Both the position numbers and the translations under genes were made by a program. Of a stretch of 64,000 nucleotides of DNA, positions 43,427 through 52,336 are shown in pieces; position 1 is the first letter of the stretch, and each line of letters begins with the position of its first letter. Under the pieces are notes generated by a model. That model saw only the letters and a program-made list of their open reading frames with translations, searched no databases and had not been told where the DNA came from. Source of the DNA: UBA7359 sp964523895 (GTDB lineage: Bacteria > Pseudomonadota > Gammaproteobacteria > Eutrophobiales > Eutrophobiaceae); contig CAZGBJ010000003.1 in NCBI GenBank assembly GCA_964523895.1, positions 78,735 to 142,734 of the forward strand, given 5' to 3'.

Positions 43427-43717
43427 TCATGCTGCATAAGGTGGGATCTTATCTAGTTTCTTTCCTAAGTGGCGATGCGCTTCTTCAACATCATAATCTG
43501 ATTGCAGTCCCATCCAGAATGATTCCGAAACATTAAAGTATTTAGCTAATCGAACAGCAGTATCGGCTGTCACTGATCGCTTACCGTGTACAATTTCATT
43601 TATACGTCTTGGTGGCACACCAATATCACGCGCTATGCGATTTTGACTGATTTCCATTGGCAGTAAAAATTCTTCCAGTAAAATCTCACCGGGATGTATA
43701 TTTGGTAATTTCTTCAT
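43427..43717 (-). CDS. HigA/VapI-family antitoxin-like transcriptional regulator
   Basis: Xre-type helix-turn-helix protein of the HigA family. It has 96 residues. The family N-terminus is PNIHPGEILLEEFLLPMEIS (5-24), followed by QNRIARDIGVPPRRINEIVHGKR (split, 25-47), TADTAVRLAKYFNVSESFWMGLQ (split) and the DYDVEEAH end. In higBA loci the toxin gene lies immediately upstream; here only 160 bp separate this gene from rdgC, with a palindromic operator and no HigB-like frame. It is therefore either an orphan antitoxin or the first gene of an unusual pair with the 93-aa gene. Confidence 0.9.
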   Translation of the reverse strand: MKKLPNIHPGEILLEEFLLPMEISQNRIARDIGVPPRRINEIVHGKRSVTADTAVRLAKYFNVSESFWMGLQSDYDVEEAHRHLGKKLDKIPPYAA

Positions 43718-43784
43718 CTCTATTCAACTCAATTTATTCAAATTTTTAGTCATTAAAGATATCAATTGTATAACTTATCATGGA

Positions 43785-43805
43785 CTATAACGCAATGCGT
43801 TATAG
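43785..43805. promoter_or_regulatory. Palindromic operator for the HigA-like regulator
   Basis: Perfect 21-bp inverted repeat with arms CTATAACGCA and TGCGTTATAG around one A. It lies 68 bp upstream of the regulator start and about 75 bp upstream of rdgC. Autoregulation by HigA-type proteins through such sites is known for the family; effects on rdgC are possible but unproven. Confidence 0.7.
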
Positions 43806-43879
43806 CGGTTATTTCTCTTGCTCATTCGATGAAACATAAGCCATAATCCGTCTCCTTTTCAATCAGCATAATTATAACA

Positions 43880-44779
43880 ATGTGGTTCAAAAATCTTCGT
43901 ATTTACCGTCTTACTAAAGACATTGATATTTCTCCTGAAACATTAGAAGACGCTTTAGCTGAACAAAACTTCACGCCTTGCATGAATATGGATTTTTCCA
44001 AATATGGTTGGGTTCCGCCTTTGGGTAAGAACAGTGAAATGTATACTCATAGTTGCAGCGGTTACGTCATGATCTGTGCACGTAAGCAGGAAAAGATTCT
44101 ACCTCCAGCAGCGGTTAATGAAGTCGTCGAAGAAAAGGTTCTTGATTTTGAACAGGAGCAAACGCGTTCTATTTACCGCAAAGAGAAACGTACTCTTAAA
44201 GAAGATGTGATTCATTCCTTATTACCGCGCGCATTAACGCGTTCCTATCTGGTTTATGCTTATTTCGATCCTAAAAATAAATTATTGATTATTGATTCAG
44301 CCAGTTCTAATAAAGCGGAAGAATTTATGGATCATTTGCGCGCTACATTGGGTAGTCTGCCTGTTGTACCGTTGAAGTGTCATGGTGATGCGGCAAATAT
44401 CATGACTCACTGGCTACAAGACACACCACCAAAAATGTTTGAACTCGATAATGAATGTGAATTACAAAATCCACAAGAAAGTAAAAACATAATTCGTTGT
44501 AAAAACCAGGAGCTGGAAAGCGCTGAAGTATTAAGCCATTTAAAAGCAGGCAAACGCGTCACTCAACTGGCCATGATTTGGCGTGATGCGATTCGTTTTG
44601 TTTTATCCGATGATTTTTCTATTAAACGTTTACGCTTTGAAGAAATTATTCAAGAACAGGCAGAAGGTGAAGCTGATGATAGAGCGACACAATTTGATCA
44701 GGATTTTGCTGTTATGGTTTTACAATTACACGAATTTATCAAAGAGCTACTTGAAGAATTTGGTGGTATAGAATTATGA
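43880..44779 (+). CDS. rdgC: Recombination-associated protein RdgC
   Basis: Ring-shaped DNA-binding protein that limits RecA activity. It has 299 residues (E. coli 303). The N-terminus MWFKNLRIYRLTKDIDIS and CMNMDFSKYGWVPPLGKNSE (split, about 34-53) are characteristic, with EKRTLKEDVIHSLLPRALTRS (split, about 101-121) and RLRFEEIIQEQAE near 250-262. The end overlaps maf by 4 nt (ATGA), so rdgC and maf are co-translated. Confidence 0.97.
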   Translation: MWFKNLRIYRLTKDIDISPETLEDALAEQNFTPCMNMDFSKYGWVPPLGKNSEMYTHSCSGYVMICARKQEKILPPAAVNEVVEEKVLDFEQEQTRSIYRKEKRTLKEDVIHSLLPRALTRSYLVYAYFDPKNKLLIIDSASSNKAEEFMDHLRATLGSLPVVPLKCHGDAANIMTHWLQDTPPKMFELDNECELQNPQESKNIIRCKNQELESAEVLSHLKAGKRVTQLAMIWRDAIRFVLSDDFSIKRLRFEEIIQEQAEGEADDRATQFDQDFAVMVLQLHEFIKELLEEFGGIEL

Positions 44780-45327
44780 AAATTGCTCTCGCTTCAAGAT
44801 CCCCGCGCCGTCGCGAATTATTGCAGCAAATTGGCGTTGAGTTTGACATCATCGATATTGAAATAGATGAAAGCTGGGATGGCAATGAGATTCCTAAAGA
44901 TTATGTCTGCCGAATTGCCACAGAAAAAGCACGCGCAGGCAAAAAATTTGTTGATAATAGCTCGCCTATTCTAGCCGCCGATACTGCCGTCGTTTTAGAT
45001 GGATATATCCTCGGTAAAGCAGAAAACAAGGATGATGCTATTACAATGTTGAAAAAGTTATCTGGGAATACACATGAAGTTTTATCCGCTGTTTGTGTAA
45101 TCAGCACAAAAGAACAAACTAAAATCAATATTAGTAAGGTCACATTCAAAACCCTGAGCAGCAAAGACATTGACGATTATTGCAATTCCGATGAACCGAT
45201 AGGTAAAGCTGGCGGTTATGCTATTCAGGGCATAGCAGCTATTTTTATCGAACGACTGCAAGGAAGCTACAGTGGCGTTATGGGTTTACCGCTTTTTGAA
45301 ACACAGCAGCTATTGGATAGCGCGTAA
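44776..45327 (+). CDS. maf: Maf-family nucleoside triphosphate pyrophosphatase (YhdE type)
   Basis: Hydrolyses non-canonical or excess nucleoside triphosphates; YhdE-type members act on dTTP and UTP. It has 183 residues (E. coli YhdE 197). The phosphate-binding ASRSPRRRELLQQIGV (6-21) places it in the YhdE branch rather than YceF. The catalytic AADTAVVLDGYILGKAENKD (split, about 71-90) and GKAGGYAIQGIA (about 143-154) are conserved. It overlaps rdgC upstream, and its last 18 nt overlap the convergent small periplasmic gene. Confidence 0.96.
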   Translation: MKIALASRSPRRRELLQQIGVEFDIIDIEIDESWDGNEIPKDYVCRIATEKARAGKKFVDNSSPILAADTAVVLDGYILGKAENKDDAITMLKKLSGNTHEVLSAVCVISTKEQTKINISKVTFKTLSSKDIDDYCNSDEPIGKAGGYAIQGIAAIFIERLQGSYSGVMGLPLFETQQLLDSA

Positions 45328-45792
45328 ACAATATCCATAGTAATGGTCAACAATATAATAATAAATCGTTGACCAATCCGGTTCGCCAACATCAGTTGTA
45401 GGCCACCACATTTTTCGATTGCGCCAATGATCATGATAATGGTCTGCACAGAGATTAATCATTTCATTCGCCACAATCCGTTTAACACCATTTTCAGACT
45501 CAGCCTTGAAATAATCATCAAGCACATCAAGATAAGCTTCTCTCAATATAGGCTTGTTCTCATCTTCCATCACCGAACGGTCAACTTCCATAGCAAAATT
45601 ATCACCCAACTCAACAATCCGTTCAGCATGCTGTTCTCCTTTAAGCATGCCTGCTGCCCGACTACAACTTTCCGCGTTACCTTCTTCACATTGGCGTTGG
45701 TGATATTCGCGCAGAGATTCAGCCAGAGCCAGATTAGAAATGATTATTCCTGCTGATATCAGCAAGTACTTTAAAAATACCTGTTTAGCCAT
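45310..45792 (-). CDS. Unrecognised periplasmic or secreted protein
   Basis: Not recognised. It has 160 residues from ATG 45792, which has GGAG 7 nt upstream; the frame extends 8 codons to an ATG without such a signal. The signal peptide ends in NLALA near residue 24. The mature part has a cysteine pair (RQCEEGNAESC), another in INLCADHYHDHWRNRK and one in YYGYCLRA near the C-terminus, so disulfides are possible. His/Tyr/Trp-rich segments (HYHDHW, TIYYYIVDHYYGY) stand out and could bind metal. It overlaps maf tail to tail and is divergent from hppA. Confidence 0.75.
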   Translation of the reverse strand: MAKQVFLKYLLISAGIIISNLALAESLREYHQRQCEEGNAESCSRAAGMLKGEQHAERIVELGDNFAMEVDRSVMEDENKPILREAYLDVLDDYFKAESENGVKRIVANEMINLCADHYHDHWRNRKMWWPTTDVGEPDWSTIYYYIVDHYYGYCLRAIQ

Positions 45793-46003
45793 AGTCCAAC
45801 TCCATCCATTTTCCATTGTATTAAGAATTATTGCGAAATTATCAAATTGCTCAATATGAACCAGTATAGTTTATACGCTAATCTGACAACACAGCTTTAC
45901 AGTCAGAGCCGATATCGGTATAAGAATGCTCCGGGGATAATCACAAGAATTACAACCTTCCCGCTCACAATAACGAATAATCTGTAAATAAGAGGAAGTT
46001 TCA

Positions 46004-48043
46004 ATGAATTCAATAGCTTATATACCCATTGGTTTGGGTTTATTCGGTCTTTTTGCCGCTTTTCTGGTCTTTATGAATATAAAAAAATCACCGGCTGGTG
46101 ATGGTAAATTAAAAGAAATTTCCGATGCTATCCATCTTGGCGCCATGGTCTTTATGAACAGCGAATATAAGCGTTTGGCTATATTCTGCATTATTTGTAT
46201 TGTTGCTATTGCATCTTCTGATCTTGGTATGAATACCGCTCTAGCCTTTTTACTTGGCGCGTTATGCTCAGGTTCTGCGGGTTATTGGGGAATGTATACT
46301 GCGACTCACGCTAATGTTCGAACCGCAGTGGCCGCAAATACCAAAGGTGCGGCAGAAGCCTTAAACATTGCCTTTTTCGGTGGTTCCATTATGGGACTGA
46401 CTGTTGCGGCGATGGGCTTGTTTGGTGTTGGCATACTCTATTATTTTTTTGCAGGTGATGCTCATACAATACATGCTATAGAAGGCTTTGCCATGGGCGC
46501 TTCATCCGTCGCCCTGTTTTCACGTGTTGGTGGTGGTATTTTTACCAAGTGTGCTGATGTTGGTGCTGACCTGGTTGGTAAGATTGAAGCGGGCATTCCT
46601 GAAGATGATCCACGTAATCCTGGTGTTATAGCAGATAACGTTGGCGATAACGTTGGTGATGTTGCTGGTATGGGTTCAGATATCTTTGAATCTTATTGTG
46701 GTGCGATGATCGCAACGATTGCATTAGCAGCAACAATGAGTGCAGCCTCTGTATATGATTTAGCTCCTGATGGAGACACAAGTACATTGACCTTCATGCC
46801 ATTAGCGTTGGCTTCTATTGGTTTGATTTGTTCCATGATCGGTATTTACTCGGTAAAACTCTTCTCAGCAAAAAGCCCTGAAACTGCATTACGAATTGGC
46901 ACCATGGGTTCATCTATTATTTTTATCATTGCCGCGTACATACTGATTCAAAATATGGGAGCTTCTATTAATGTTTGGGTCGCCGTTCTCTCCGGTGCTG
47001 TCGGCGGCATCATCATTGGTCTCATTACTGAATACTACACGGGTGGCGCACCTGTTAGAAAGATTGCACAAGACGGTGAAACTGGTCCTGCAACCGTTAT
47101 GATTAGTGGTCTTGCCACTGGCATGCAATCTGTCGCGATTCCTGTTATTACTATTTGCGCCATTATCTTTACCGCCAGTCATTATTCTGGTCTTTATGGT
47201 GTCGGTATCGCTGCTGTCGGTATGTTAAGTACCGTTGGTATTACTATGGCCATTGATGCATATGGTCCGGTTGCAGATAACGCCGGTGGTATTGCAGAAA
47301 TGGCAGAAATGGGTAAAGAGACACGTGAGATTACTGACTCGTTAGATGAAGTTGGTAATACGACTGCGGCTATCGGCAAAGGTTTTGCTATTGGCGCTGC
47401 CGCACTTGCCGCATTAGCCTTAATCAGTGCTTATATTGAGAAGGTGTCTCTTGCCTTACATGAAGTATCTGGAGGAAGCGAAGAGCTTATCTTAAGAATT
47501 AATGACCCTATCGTACTTTGCGGTATGTTCCTTGGTGGCATCTTTCCATTTTTAGTTAGTTCAATGACTATGACTGCCGTTGGGGATGCCGCGTTTGAAA
47601 TGATTAAGGAAATACGTCGCCAATTCAAAGAAATTCCAGGTTTAATGGAAGGCACGGCTCAACCCGATAACGAACGTTGCGTTGATATTGCTACTCGTGC
47701 GGCATTAAAACGTATGATTGCTCCAGGTTCGCTTGCTGTGCTTGCTCCTGTTGTTGTTGGTTTCGGTCTTGGGCCGCAAGCGTTAGGTGGTATGTTAGGT
47801 GGCGCACTCATTTGCTGTGTCATGATGGCATTAATGATGGCTAACGCCGGTGGCGCATGGGACAACGCTAAAAAATATGTTGAAAAAGGAAACCTTGGTG
47901 GCAAAGGAACCGATCTTCACGCAGCTGTTGTTGTTGGTGATACGGTTGGTGATCCATTAAAAGATACTTCCGGTCCTTCGATGAATATTCTAATCAATGT
48001 AATGGCTATTGTTAGTTTGGTAATTGCACCATTATTGGTTTAG
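46004..48043 (+). CDS. hppA: Membrane-bound ion-translocating pyrophosphatase, K+-dependent type
   Basis: Couples pyrophosphate hydrolysis to cation pumping across the membrane. The 679 residues and about sixteen spans fit the family. Catalytic motifs are DVGADLVGKIE (185-195), DDPRNPGVIADNVGDNVGD (201-219) and the C-terminal KDTSGPSMNI. In GNTTAAIGKG (451-460) the two positions that separate the classes are Ala455 and Gly458, the K+-dependent pattern (K+-independent enzymes have Lys and Thr). Glu229 in DIFESY sits where Na+-pumping enzymes carry it, but some H+ pumps share this, so the ion is undecided. AAGAGGAAG precedes the start; a strong terminator follows. Confidence 0.97.
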   Translation: MNSIAYIPIGLGLFGLFAAFLVFMNIKKSPAGDGKLKEISDAIHLGAMVFMNSEYKRLAIFCIICIVAIASSDLGMNTALAFLLGALCSGSAGYWGMYTATHANVRTAVAANTKGAAEALNIAFFGGSIMGLTVAAMGLFGVGILYYFFAGDAHTIHAIEGFAMGASSVALFSRVGGGIFTKCADVGADLVGKIEAGIPEDDPRNPGVIADNVGDNVGDVAGMGSDIFESYCGAMIATIALAATMSAASVYDLAPDGDTSTLTFMPLALASIGLICSMIGIYSVKLFSAKSPETALRIGTMGSSIIFIIAAYILIQNMGASINVWVAVLSGAVGGIIIGLITEYYTGGAPVRKIAQDGETGPATVMISGLATGMQSVAIPVITICAIIFTASHYSGLYGVGIAAVGMLSTVGITMAIDAYGPVADNAGGIAEMAEMGKETREITDSLDEVGNTTAAIGKGFAIGAAALAALALISAYIEKVSLALHEVSGGSEELILRINDPIVLCGMFLGGIFPFLVSSMTMTAVGDAAFEMIKEIRRQFKEIPGLMEGTAQPDNERCVDIATRAALKRMIAPGSLAVLAPVVVGFGLGPQALGGMLGGALICCVMMALMMANAGGAWDNAKKYVEKGNLGGKGTDLHAAVVVGDTVGDPLKDTSGPSMNILINVMAIVSLVIAPLLV

Positions 48044-48068
48044 TTCATACATCATTTAGAAATACGAG

Positions 48069-48099
48069 AAAGCCATGTCATTACGACATGGCTTTTTTT
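48069..48099 (+). terminator. Intrinsic terminator after hppA
   Basis: Perfect arms AAAGCCATGTC and GACATGGCTTT around ATTAC, running into seven T. Confidence 0.95.
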
Positions 48100-48101
48100 A
48101 T

Positions 48102-48152
48102 GTCCATGGATGGACTGTACGTCGCGAGCGCATGGATGCGCAAGAGCGACGA
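48102..48152. repeat. CATGGATG palindromic element, copy 5 (double palindrome)
   Basis: GTCCATGGATGGAC (48102-48115) and GCGCATGGATGCGC (48128-48141) are 26 bp apart core to core, followed by AAGAGCGAC. The pair at 43007-43044 has the same layout with a 25-bp step. Confidence 0.75.
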
Positions 48153-48186
48153 TATATATTTTGATTAAATAGTTTAGTCTATCACT

Positions 48187-48690
48187 ATGACAAACAGTAC
48201 TGGCTTCCCACCCATTGCAAAACCCGATGCAGCAATTCTGATTCTTGGCTCAATGCCGGGACAAAAGTCACTCGATGAAAATCAATACTATGCTCACCCA
48301 AGAAATAGCTTTTGGTCGATTATGTTTCAGCTATTTAATGCTGATAAAGACTTAAGCTATGAACAACGCAAACAATTTTTATATGATCATAAAATTGCAT
48401 TGTGGGATGTATTAAAAAGTTGTTACCGCAAAGGTAGTCTTGATTCAGATATTGATTACTCAACAATTGAAGCTAACGACTTTAATTCGTTCTTTATAAA
48501 ATACCCCGGGATAAAAGCAGTGTTCTTTAATGGGTCAAAAGCTGAGCAGATATTTAATAAAGAAGTTTTAAAAAATCTAACCTCCTCCTGTCTAAAATAT
48601 CACAAGTTGCCATCTACCAGCCCGGCACACGCTGCAATGAGCAAGGAAGAAAAACTATTGAAGTGGGAAATTATAAAAGAGCTAACTTAA
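48187..48690 (+). CDS. DNA glycosylase of the hypoxanthine-DNA glycosylase / Mug-like group
   Basis: Member of the uracil-DNA-glycosylase superfamily, the branch acting on deaminated purines or mismatched uracil. It has 167 residues. The active-site motif is LILGSMPGQKSLDENQYYAH (18-37), with PRNSFW (38-43) and the second motif STSPAHAAMS near 141-150. GSMPG with Asn in HPRNSFW favours the hypoxanthine (family 6) type over Mug. It follows the hppA terminator and repeat element, and is convergent with the RND gene (3-nt gap). Confidence 0.88.
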   Translation: MTNSTGFPPIAKPDAAILILGSMPGQKSLDENQYYAHPRNSFWSIMFQLFNADKDLSYEQRKQFLYDHKIALWDVLKSCYRKGSLDSDIDYSTIEANDFNSFFIKYPGIKAVFFNGSKAEQIFNKEVLKNLTSSCLKYHKLPSTSPAHAAMSKEEKLLKWEIIKELT

Positions 48691-48693
48691 CGT

Positions 48694-51429
48694 TTATTTT
48701 ACTTTTGAACTAGCAACCATATCTGCCAAACGTTTGCCAAGAACGTAACTGATATTAAAATTTAATTTAGCAACTATGTTTGGAAAAAACTTTAGATCAT
48801 TTTGCATACGTTCATAATCAAAACGTAATGCTGATACATTCTCTGTTGCGACAACGTCCGCGGTTCTTTCAGTTTCACGGATATAACCAATCTCGCCAAA
48901 TATCTGCCCTGGTTTTAATATGGCCAGTGAACGTGATTCACCATTATCTTTTCTGATGACTTCTGCTTCACCTGAAAGAATAAGATACATATCGCGACCT
49001 ATCGTATCCTGCTCTACTAATAGATCACCTTTTTCAAATTCATGTAGCTCTGAAATCAAGATCGCTTTACGGCGTTGATAGTCCGTCATGTTTTGCAATA
49101 AAGGACTTTCATCAAGTACTTTACGATCAACTGACATAGCAAGTATTTGATAAAGACCAACCAGACGGATACGCGCCATTATGATTGGTGTAATCAGCAA
49201 GTTGGCAAAAATAGAGAACAACATAGTTGCTGCCGCCAAGGCACCAAACTGCGCAACAATAGTAAAGTTTGAGAAAATTAAAATACCAAAACCAAGTGCG
49301 AGCGCAATACTGGAAATAATAAGTGGCGTTGCTTCTTCGCGTACGGCTATATTTACTGCTTCAACATAATTTGAAGTACGACGACAAAGTTCATTGTAAC
49401 GCGCCAATAAATGAATCGTGCCATCTATGGCAATACCTATCGCAATTACCGCAACCATTGCTGTACCCGGGTTTAATGGAATATCAAAGTACCCCATAAT
49501 GCCAAACATTAGTGTAATGGGAATGATCGCTGGCACTAATGAGATGAAGCCACCTTTAAAAGAAGTAAACATAGCAGACATGATAAAAAAGATTAATGTC
49601 ATCAATACCGCTAGTGCTTTTACCTGTGCCACCATCAAACTTTCAGCAGCATGGTTCACCATAAGGTTCTCACTTACTATGTAGGACTTCATGCCCGGCC
49701 CGACAATTTGTCCCATAGCCTCTTCCAGTTCACGAATATATTTATTAAGCGTATGTGAATCTGTGATGTTGTGTCTAACAACGATATTAGCACGACTGTA
49801 ATCATGGCTAACATAGCTATCCAGATCACTGCGATGAAAAAACATTAAATACTGCGCAATCAGTTTTCGTGTTTCCGGAATAGAACCTTCGACGCCACTG
49901 TTACGAAACTCCCGATTTATAAACTTTAAATGATCAGCTAAAGATATACTGCGATCATAAACACCCTGATTATCGAGAAAATCCTGAATGTCAGATAACT
50001 TTTGAATGTTTTTCGGTTTCTGAAATGCCTTTGCCTGCTTCGACTCAAGTGATATAAAAAATATTTTTACCCCGGCAAGATCTTCATGTATGCGTTTGAC
50101 ATCGTGTACTAGTGGACGGTCACTTTGAAAATACGATAGCGGATCATTGGTGACATATAACTTAGATGCCTGCATGATAAAAAAGACACACATCGCTGCT
50201 GTCAGTAACAATGTCGATAAGGGAAAATTATCCTGAGAGTATCGGAATACCCGCATAACACGATTCGGCATGCTATTCGTTTCTTTATTTTTAACAAGAC
50301 TGGTGTTTTTATCTGAGCCAAACAAAGACAGCATTAAAGGCAAGACCAACACAGTAATAAAACCGTTTGCTAACATGGCAAAAGTTGCCGCAATTGAAAA
50401 GTGTTGAATTAAACCGATATTACTGAAAAGATTACTGGCAAAACCCAATGCGGTGGTTAACACAGTTAGCACTAATGGCAAACCAATATGTTTTGCCATG
50501 TATTTAACCGCATGTTTACGAGCATCTCCTTCAACATCCTCATCCAGTCCACGTAAAAATGCCGCCATCAAATGTGTGTCTTCAGTCGAGCCAATTACTA
50601 TAATCAATGACGGTATCATTGCGCTTAGAATATTTAGCGGGATACCGATCCAGCCTAACAGACCGAAGGTCCAGATAATCGTTATCAACGAGGTCACCAA
50701 CGGCACCATCGCTGACAACCAGCTACGCATAAAGATCAAAATAGATAAAACCAGAATGATTGCTGATAACGGGCCGAGCAAGAGAAAGTCTTCATGCAAA
50801 CTTTGTTTTAATTCAACGTTAATTCTCGGCGGACCCACTTGAGTAATGTAGTCAAACTCTGAGCGATGGATGTCGATTTGATCTTCCATCGCATGATAAA
50901 TAAGTCGATTAAAATTATTTCTATCATCGGCATCGGCAACCGAAACAAGCATTGCAGTAACATCGCCAGCATCAGAGAAATAATTACCCAGATATAATGG
51001 ATTAGACAGGGCGCTTTCTTTTGCGCTTAATGCTTCGTCTTCGGTCTTCGGTGCTGCTCGTAGTACTGGTCGAGAAACAATTTTTCCGTCTACGCCATGA
51101 ATAGTATGCAGGCTAAACAAGCCGTCAACACGAACAACACCGTCAATCTTTTCAATCGCCAGATGCAGTTGTTCGAGCCGTGTTAATTTTTCCGGCGTCC
51201 ATAAACTTTTGTCCTTGATGTAGATAATAGTTTTATTATCAGTACCAAATTCTCCCATCACTTTTTGATAGACTACTCGGGCAGGATCATCGGCGGGAAT
51301 TAAGCTATCTATGCCGGTATCAACTTCTAATCGTTGTAAGCCCATAGCGGCAAATAACGTTACAATAAGTAAAAACAGCGTCACAGAAAGACGGCGTTTG
51401 TAACCCAGCATACATGCTTGCACTATCAT
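48694..51429 (-). CDS. RND/MMPL-family permease fused to a C-terminal cyclic-nucleotide-binding domain
   Basis: Inner-membrane RND-superfamily exporter of the MMPL/HpnN-like type, probably moving lipids or hydrophobic molecules. It has 911 residues. The first span (12-30) and a periplasmic domain (35-210) are followed by spans at about 214-372 including IGSTEDTHLM. A second span (404-421), second periplasmic domain (425-595) and second span group (602-755) with AIGIAIDGTIHLL follow. Residues about 775-900 are a cNMP-binding domain: DMYLILSGEAEVI (813-825) and the phosphate cassette GQIFGEIGYIRETERTADVV (841-860), which keeps Glu846 and Arg855. It overlaps the LolA-like gene by 4 nt, last of five genes with pqiABC. 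The substrate and ligand are unknown. Confidence 0.9.
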   Translation of the reverse strand: MIVQACMLGYKRRLSVTLFLLIVTLFAAMGLQRLEVDTGIDSLIPADDPARVVYQKVMGEFGTDNKTIIYIKDKSLWTPEKLTRLEQLHLAIEKIDGVVRVDGLFSLHTIHGVDGKIVSRPVLRAAPKTEDEALSAKESALSNPLYLGNYFSDAGDVTAMLVSVADADDRNNFNRLIYHAMEDQIDIHRSEFDYITQVGPPRINVELKQSLHEDFLLLGPLSAIILVLSILIFMRSWLSAMVPLVTSLITIIWTFGLLGWIGIPLNILSAMIPSLIIVIGSTEDTHLMAAFLRGLDEDVEGDARKHAVKYMAKHIGLPLVLTVLTTALGFASNLFSNIGLIQHFSIAATFAMLANGFITVLVLPLMLSLFGSDKNTSLVKNKETNSMPNRVMRVFRYSQDNFPLSTLLLTAAMCVFFIMQASKLYVTNDPLSYFQSDRPLVHDVKRIHEDLAGVKIFFISLESKQAKAFQKPKNIQKLSDIQDFLDNQGVYDRSISLADHLKFINREFRNSGVEGSIPETRKLIAQYLMFFHRSDLDSYVSHDYSRANIVVRHNITDSHTLNKYIRELEEAMGQIVGPGMKSYIVSENLMVNHAAESLMVAQVKALAVLMTLIFFIMSAMFTSFKGGFISLVPAIIPITLMFGIMGYFDIPLNPGTAMVAVIAIGIAIDGTIHLLARYNELCRRTSNYVEAVNIAVREEATPLIISSIALALGFGILIFSNFTIVAQFGALAAATMLFSIFANLLITPIIMARIRLVGLYQILAMSVDRKVLDESPLLQNMTDYQRRKAILISELHEFEKGDLLVEQDTIGRDMYLILSGEAEVIRKDNGESRSLAILKPGQIFGEIGYIRETERTADVVATENVSALRFDYERMQNDLKFFPNIVAKLNFNISYVLGKRLADMVASSKVK

Positions 51430-52307
51430 TCTATGGTTTCCTCGCCTGTTTCTTCGGATGCATCCGTATCATCAGCAGGCTCAATATACGGATAGTTTTC
51501 ATACAACCATTCCGCTGTAAATACTTCAGCAGGAACATAGTCGTGTGAAAAAACACGGCGGGATATTTTAATCAATGATTGATGTTGTTCTCTTTTATCT
51601 TCCATAAGAATCATATTGGCACGCCACATAGCACCATCAACTGCTTTAATATCATGGTGACTCTGTATACGGGAAACACGGCCCTGCTTATCAAAATGAT
51701 GCGTTAGAGTAATATACAAATTATCCTGTCGAATAAAATGTCGTCGTAAAATTTGTTTTTTAGCTAACTGATCATTTACTCTGTAAACATCCAGTATAAA
51801 ATATTTAATATTCTCAATTTCTCTATCTTCACGACGCACATAATAATGATCTGACAACACTTCACCGGTCAGATTCTCTACCGTAAAATCGGTGCCGAGA
51901 AAATTATCATTGCTACCTTCGCCAGTACTTTCGATGAGTTGTTCGCCAAATGCTGGCAAATAAATATATTTACTAGTACTACCATCAACATCACGATTAG
52001 CTAATAGAGCCACACCTTTTACTTCCTGAGGATAATCAAACAATAATAAAAACTTTACTGAACCATCTTCTTCTACTCTTGAGTAACGTCTGGCCTTGCG
52101 CGTGTCACGATCACCATGTCTGTCTTCCATAACCATGAATTGTTCTTCATAGATATACGGAAATTGCTGGTGCCGCTTTTGTACTTCTTCCATTATTTCT
52201 GCACCGCTAGTATCGATACTTATATAAGCAACGCTCTCTTGTACAAATAGAGTAGACGTCAGCAAAACAAATAATACAGTCTGGGATTGATGAGATAATG
52301 ACTTCAT
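51426..52307 (-). CDS. Outer-membrane lipoprotein-sorting-like (LolA-fold) periplasmic protein
   Basis: Periplasmic protein of the LolA-like fold group often encoded beside RND/MMPL exporters. It has 293 residues. The signal peptide ends near ESVAY (about 27). The mature part shows the family pattern: GAEIMEEVQKRHQQFP (about 35-50), FLLLFDYPQEVKGVALL (about 85-101), KYIYLPAFGEQLIES (about 112-126), NFLGTDFTVENLTG (about 133-146) and DKQGRVSRIQSHHDIKAVDG. It ends in an acidic tail. Its 3' end overlaps the RND gene by 4 nt and it starts 29 nt after pqiC. It probably receives or delivers the substrate of the RND partner. Confidence 0.85.
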   Translation of the reverse strand: MKSLSHQSQTVLFVLLTSTLFVQESVAYISIDTSGAEIMEEVQKRHQQFPYIYEEQFMVMEDRHGDRDTRKARRYSRVEEDGSVKFLLLFDYPQEVKGVALLANRDVDGSTSKYIYLPAFGEQLIESTGEGSNDNFLGTDFTVENLTGEVLSDHYYVRREDREIENIKYFILDVYRVNDQLAKKQILRRHFIRQDNLYITLTHHFDKQGRVSRIQSHHDIKAVDGAMWRANMILMEDKREQHQSLIKISRRVFSHDYVPAEVFTAEWLYENYPYIEPADDTDASEETGEETIE

Positions 52308-52336
52308 TACTTTCGTATCAATTAATTTTAACTAAA

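Noticed and set aside
43718..43879. Search for a HigB toxin upstream of the HigA-type gene
   Set aside because: Only 160 bp are available, and the minus-strand frames there are interrupted by stops; no RelE/HigB motif is present.
50453..50842. 129-codon plus-strand frame inside the RND gene
   Set aside because: Antisense to conserved membrane spans; no independent signal.
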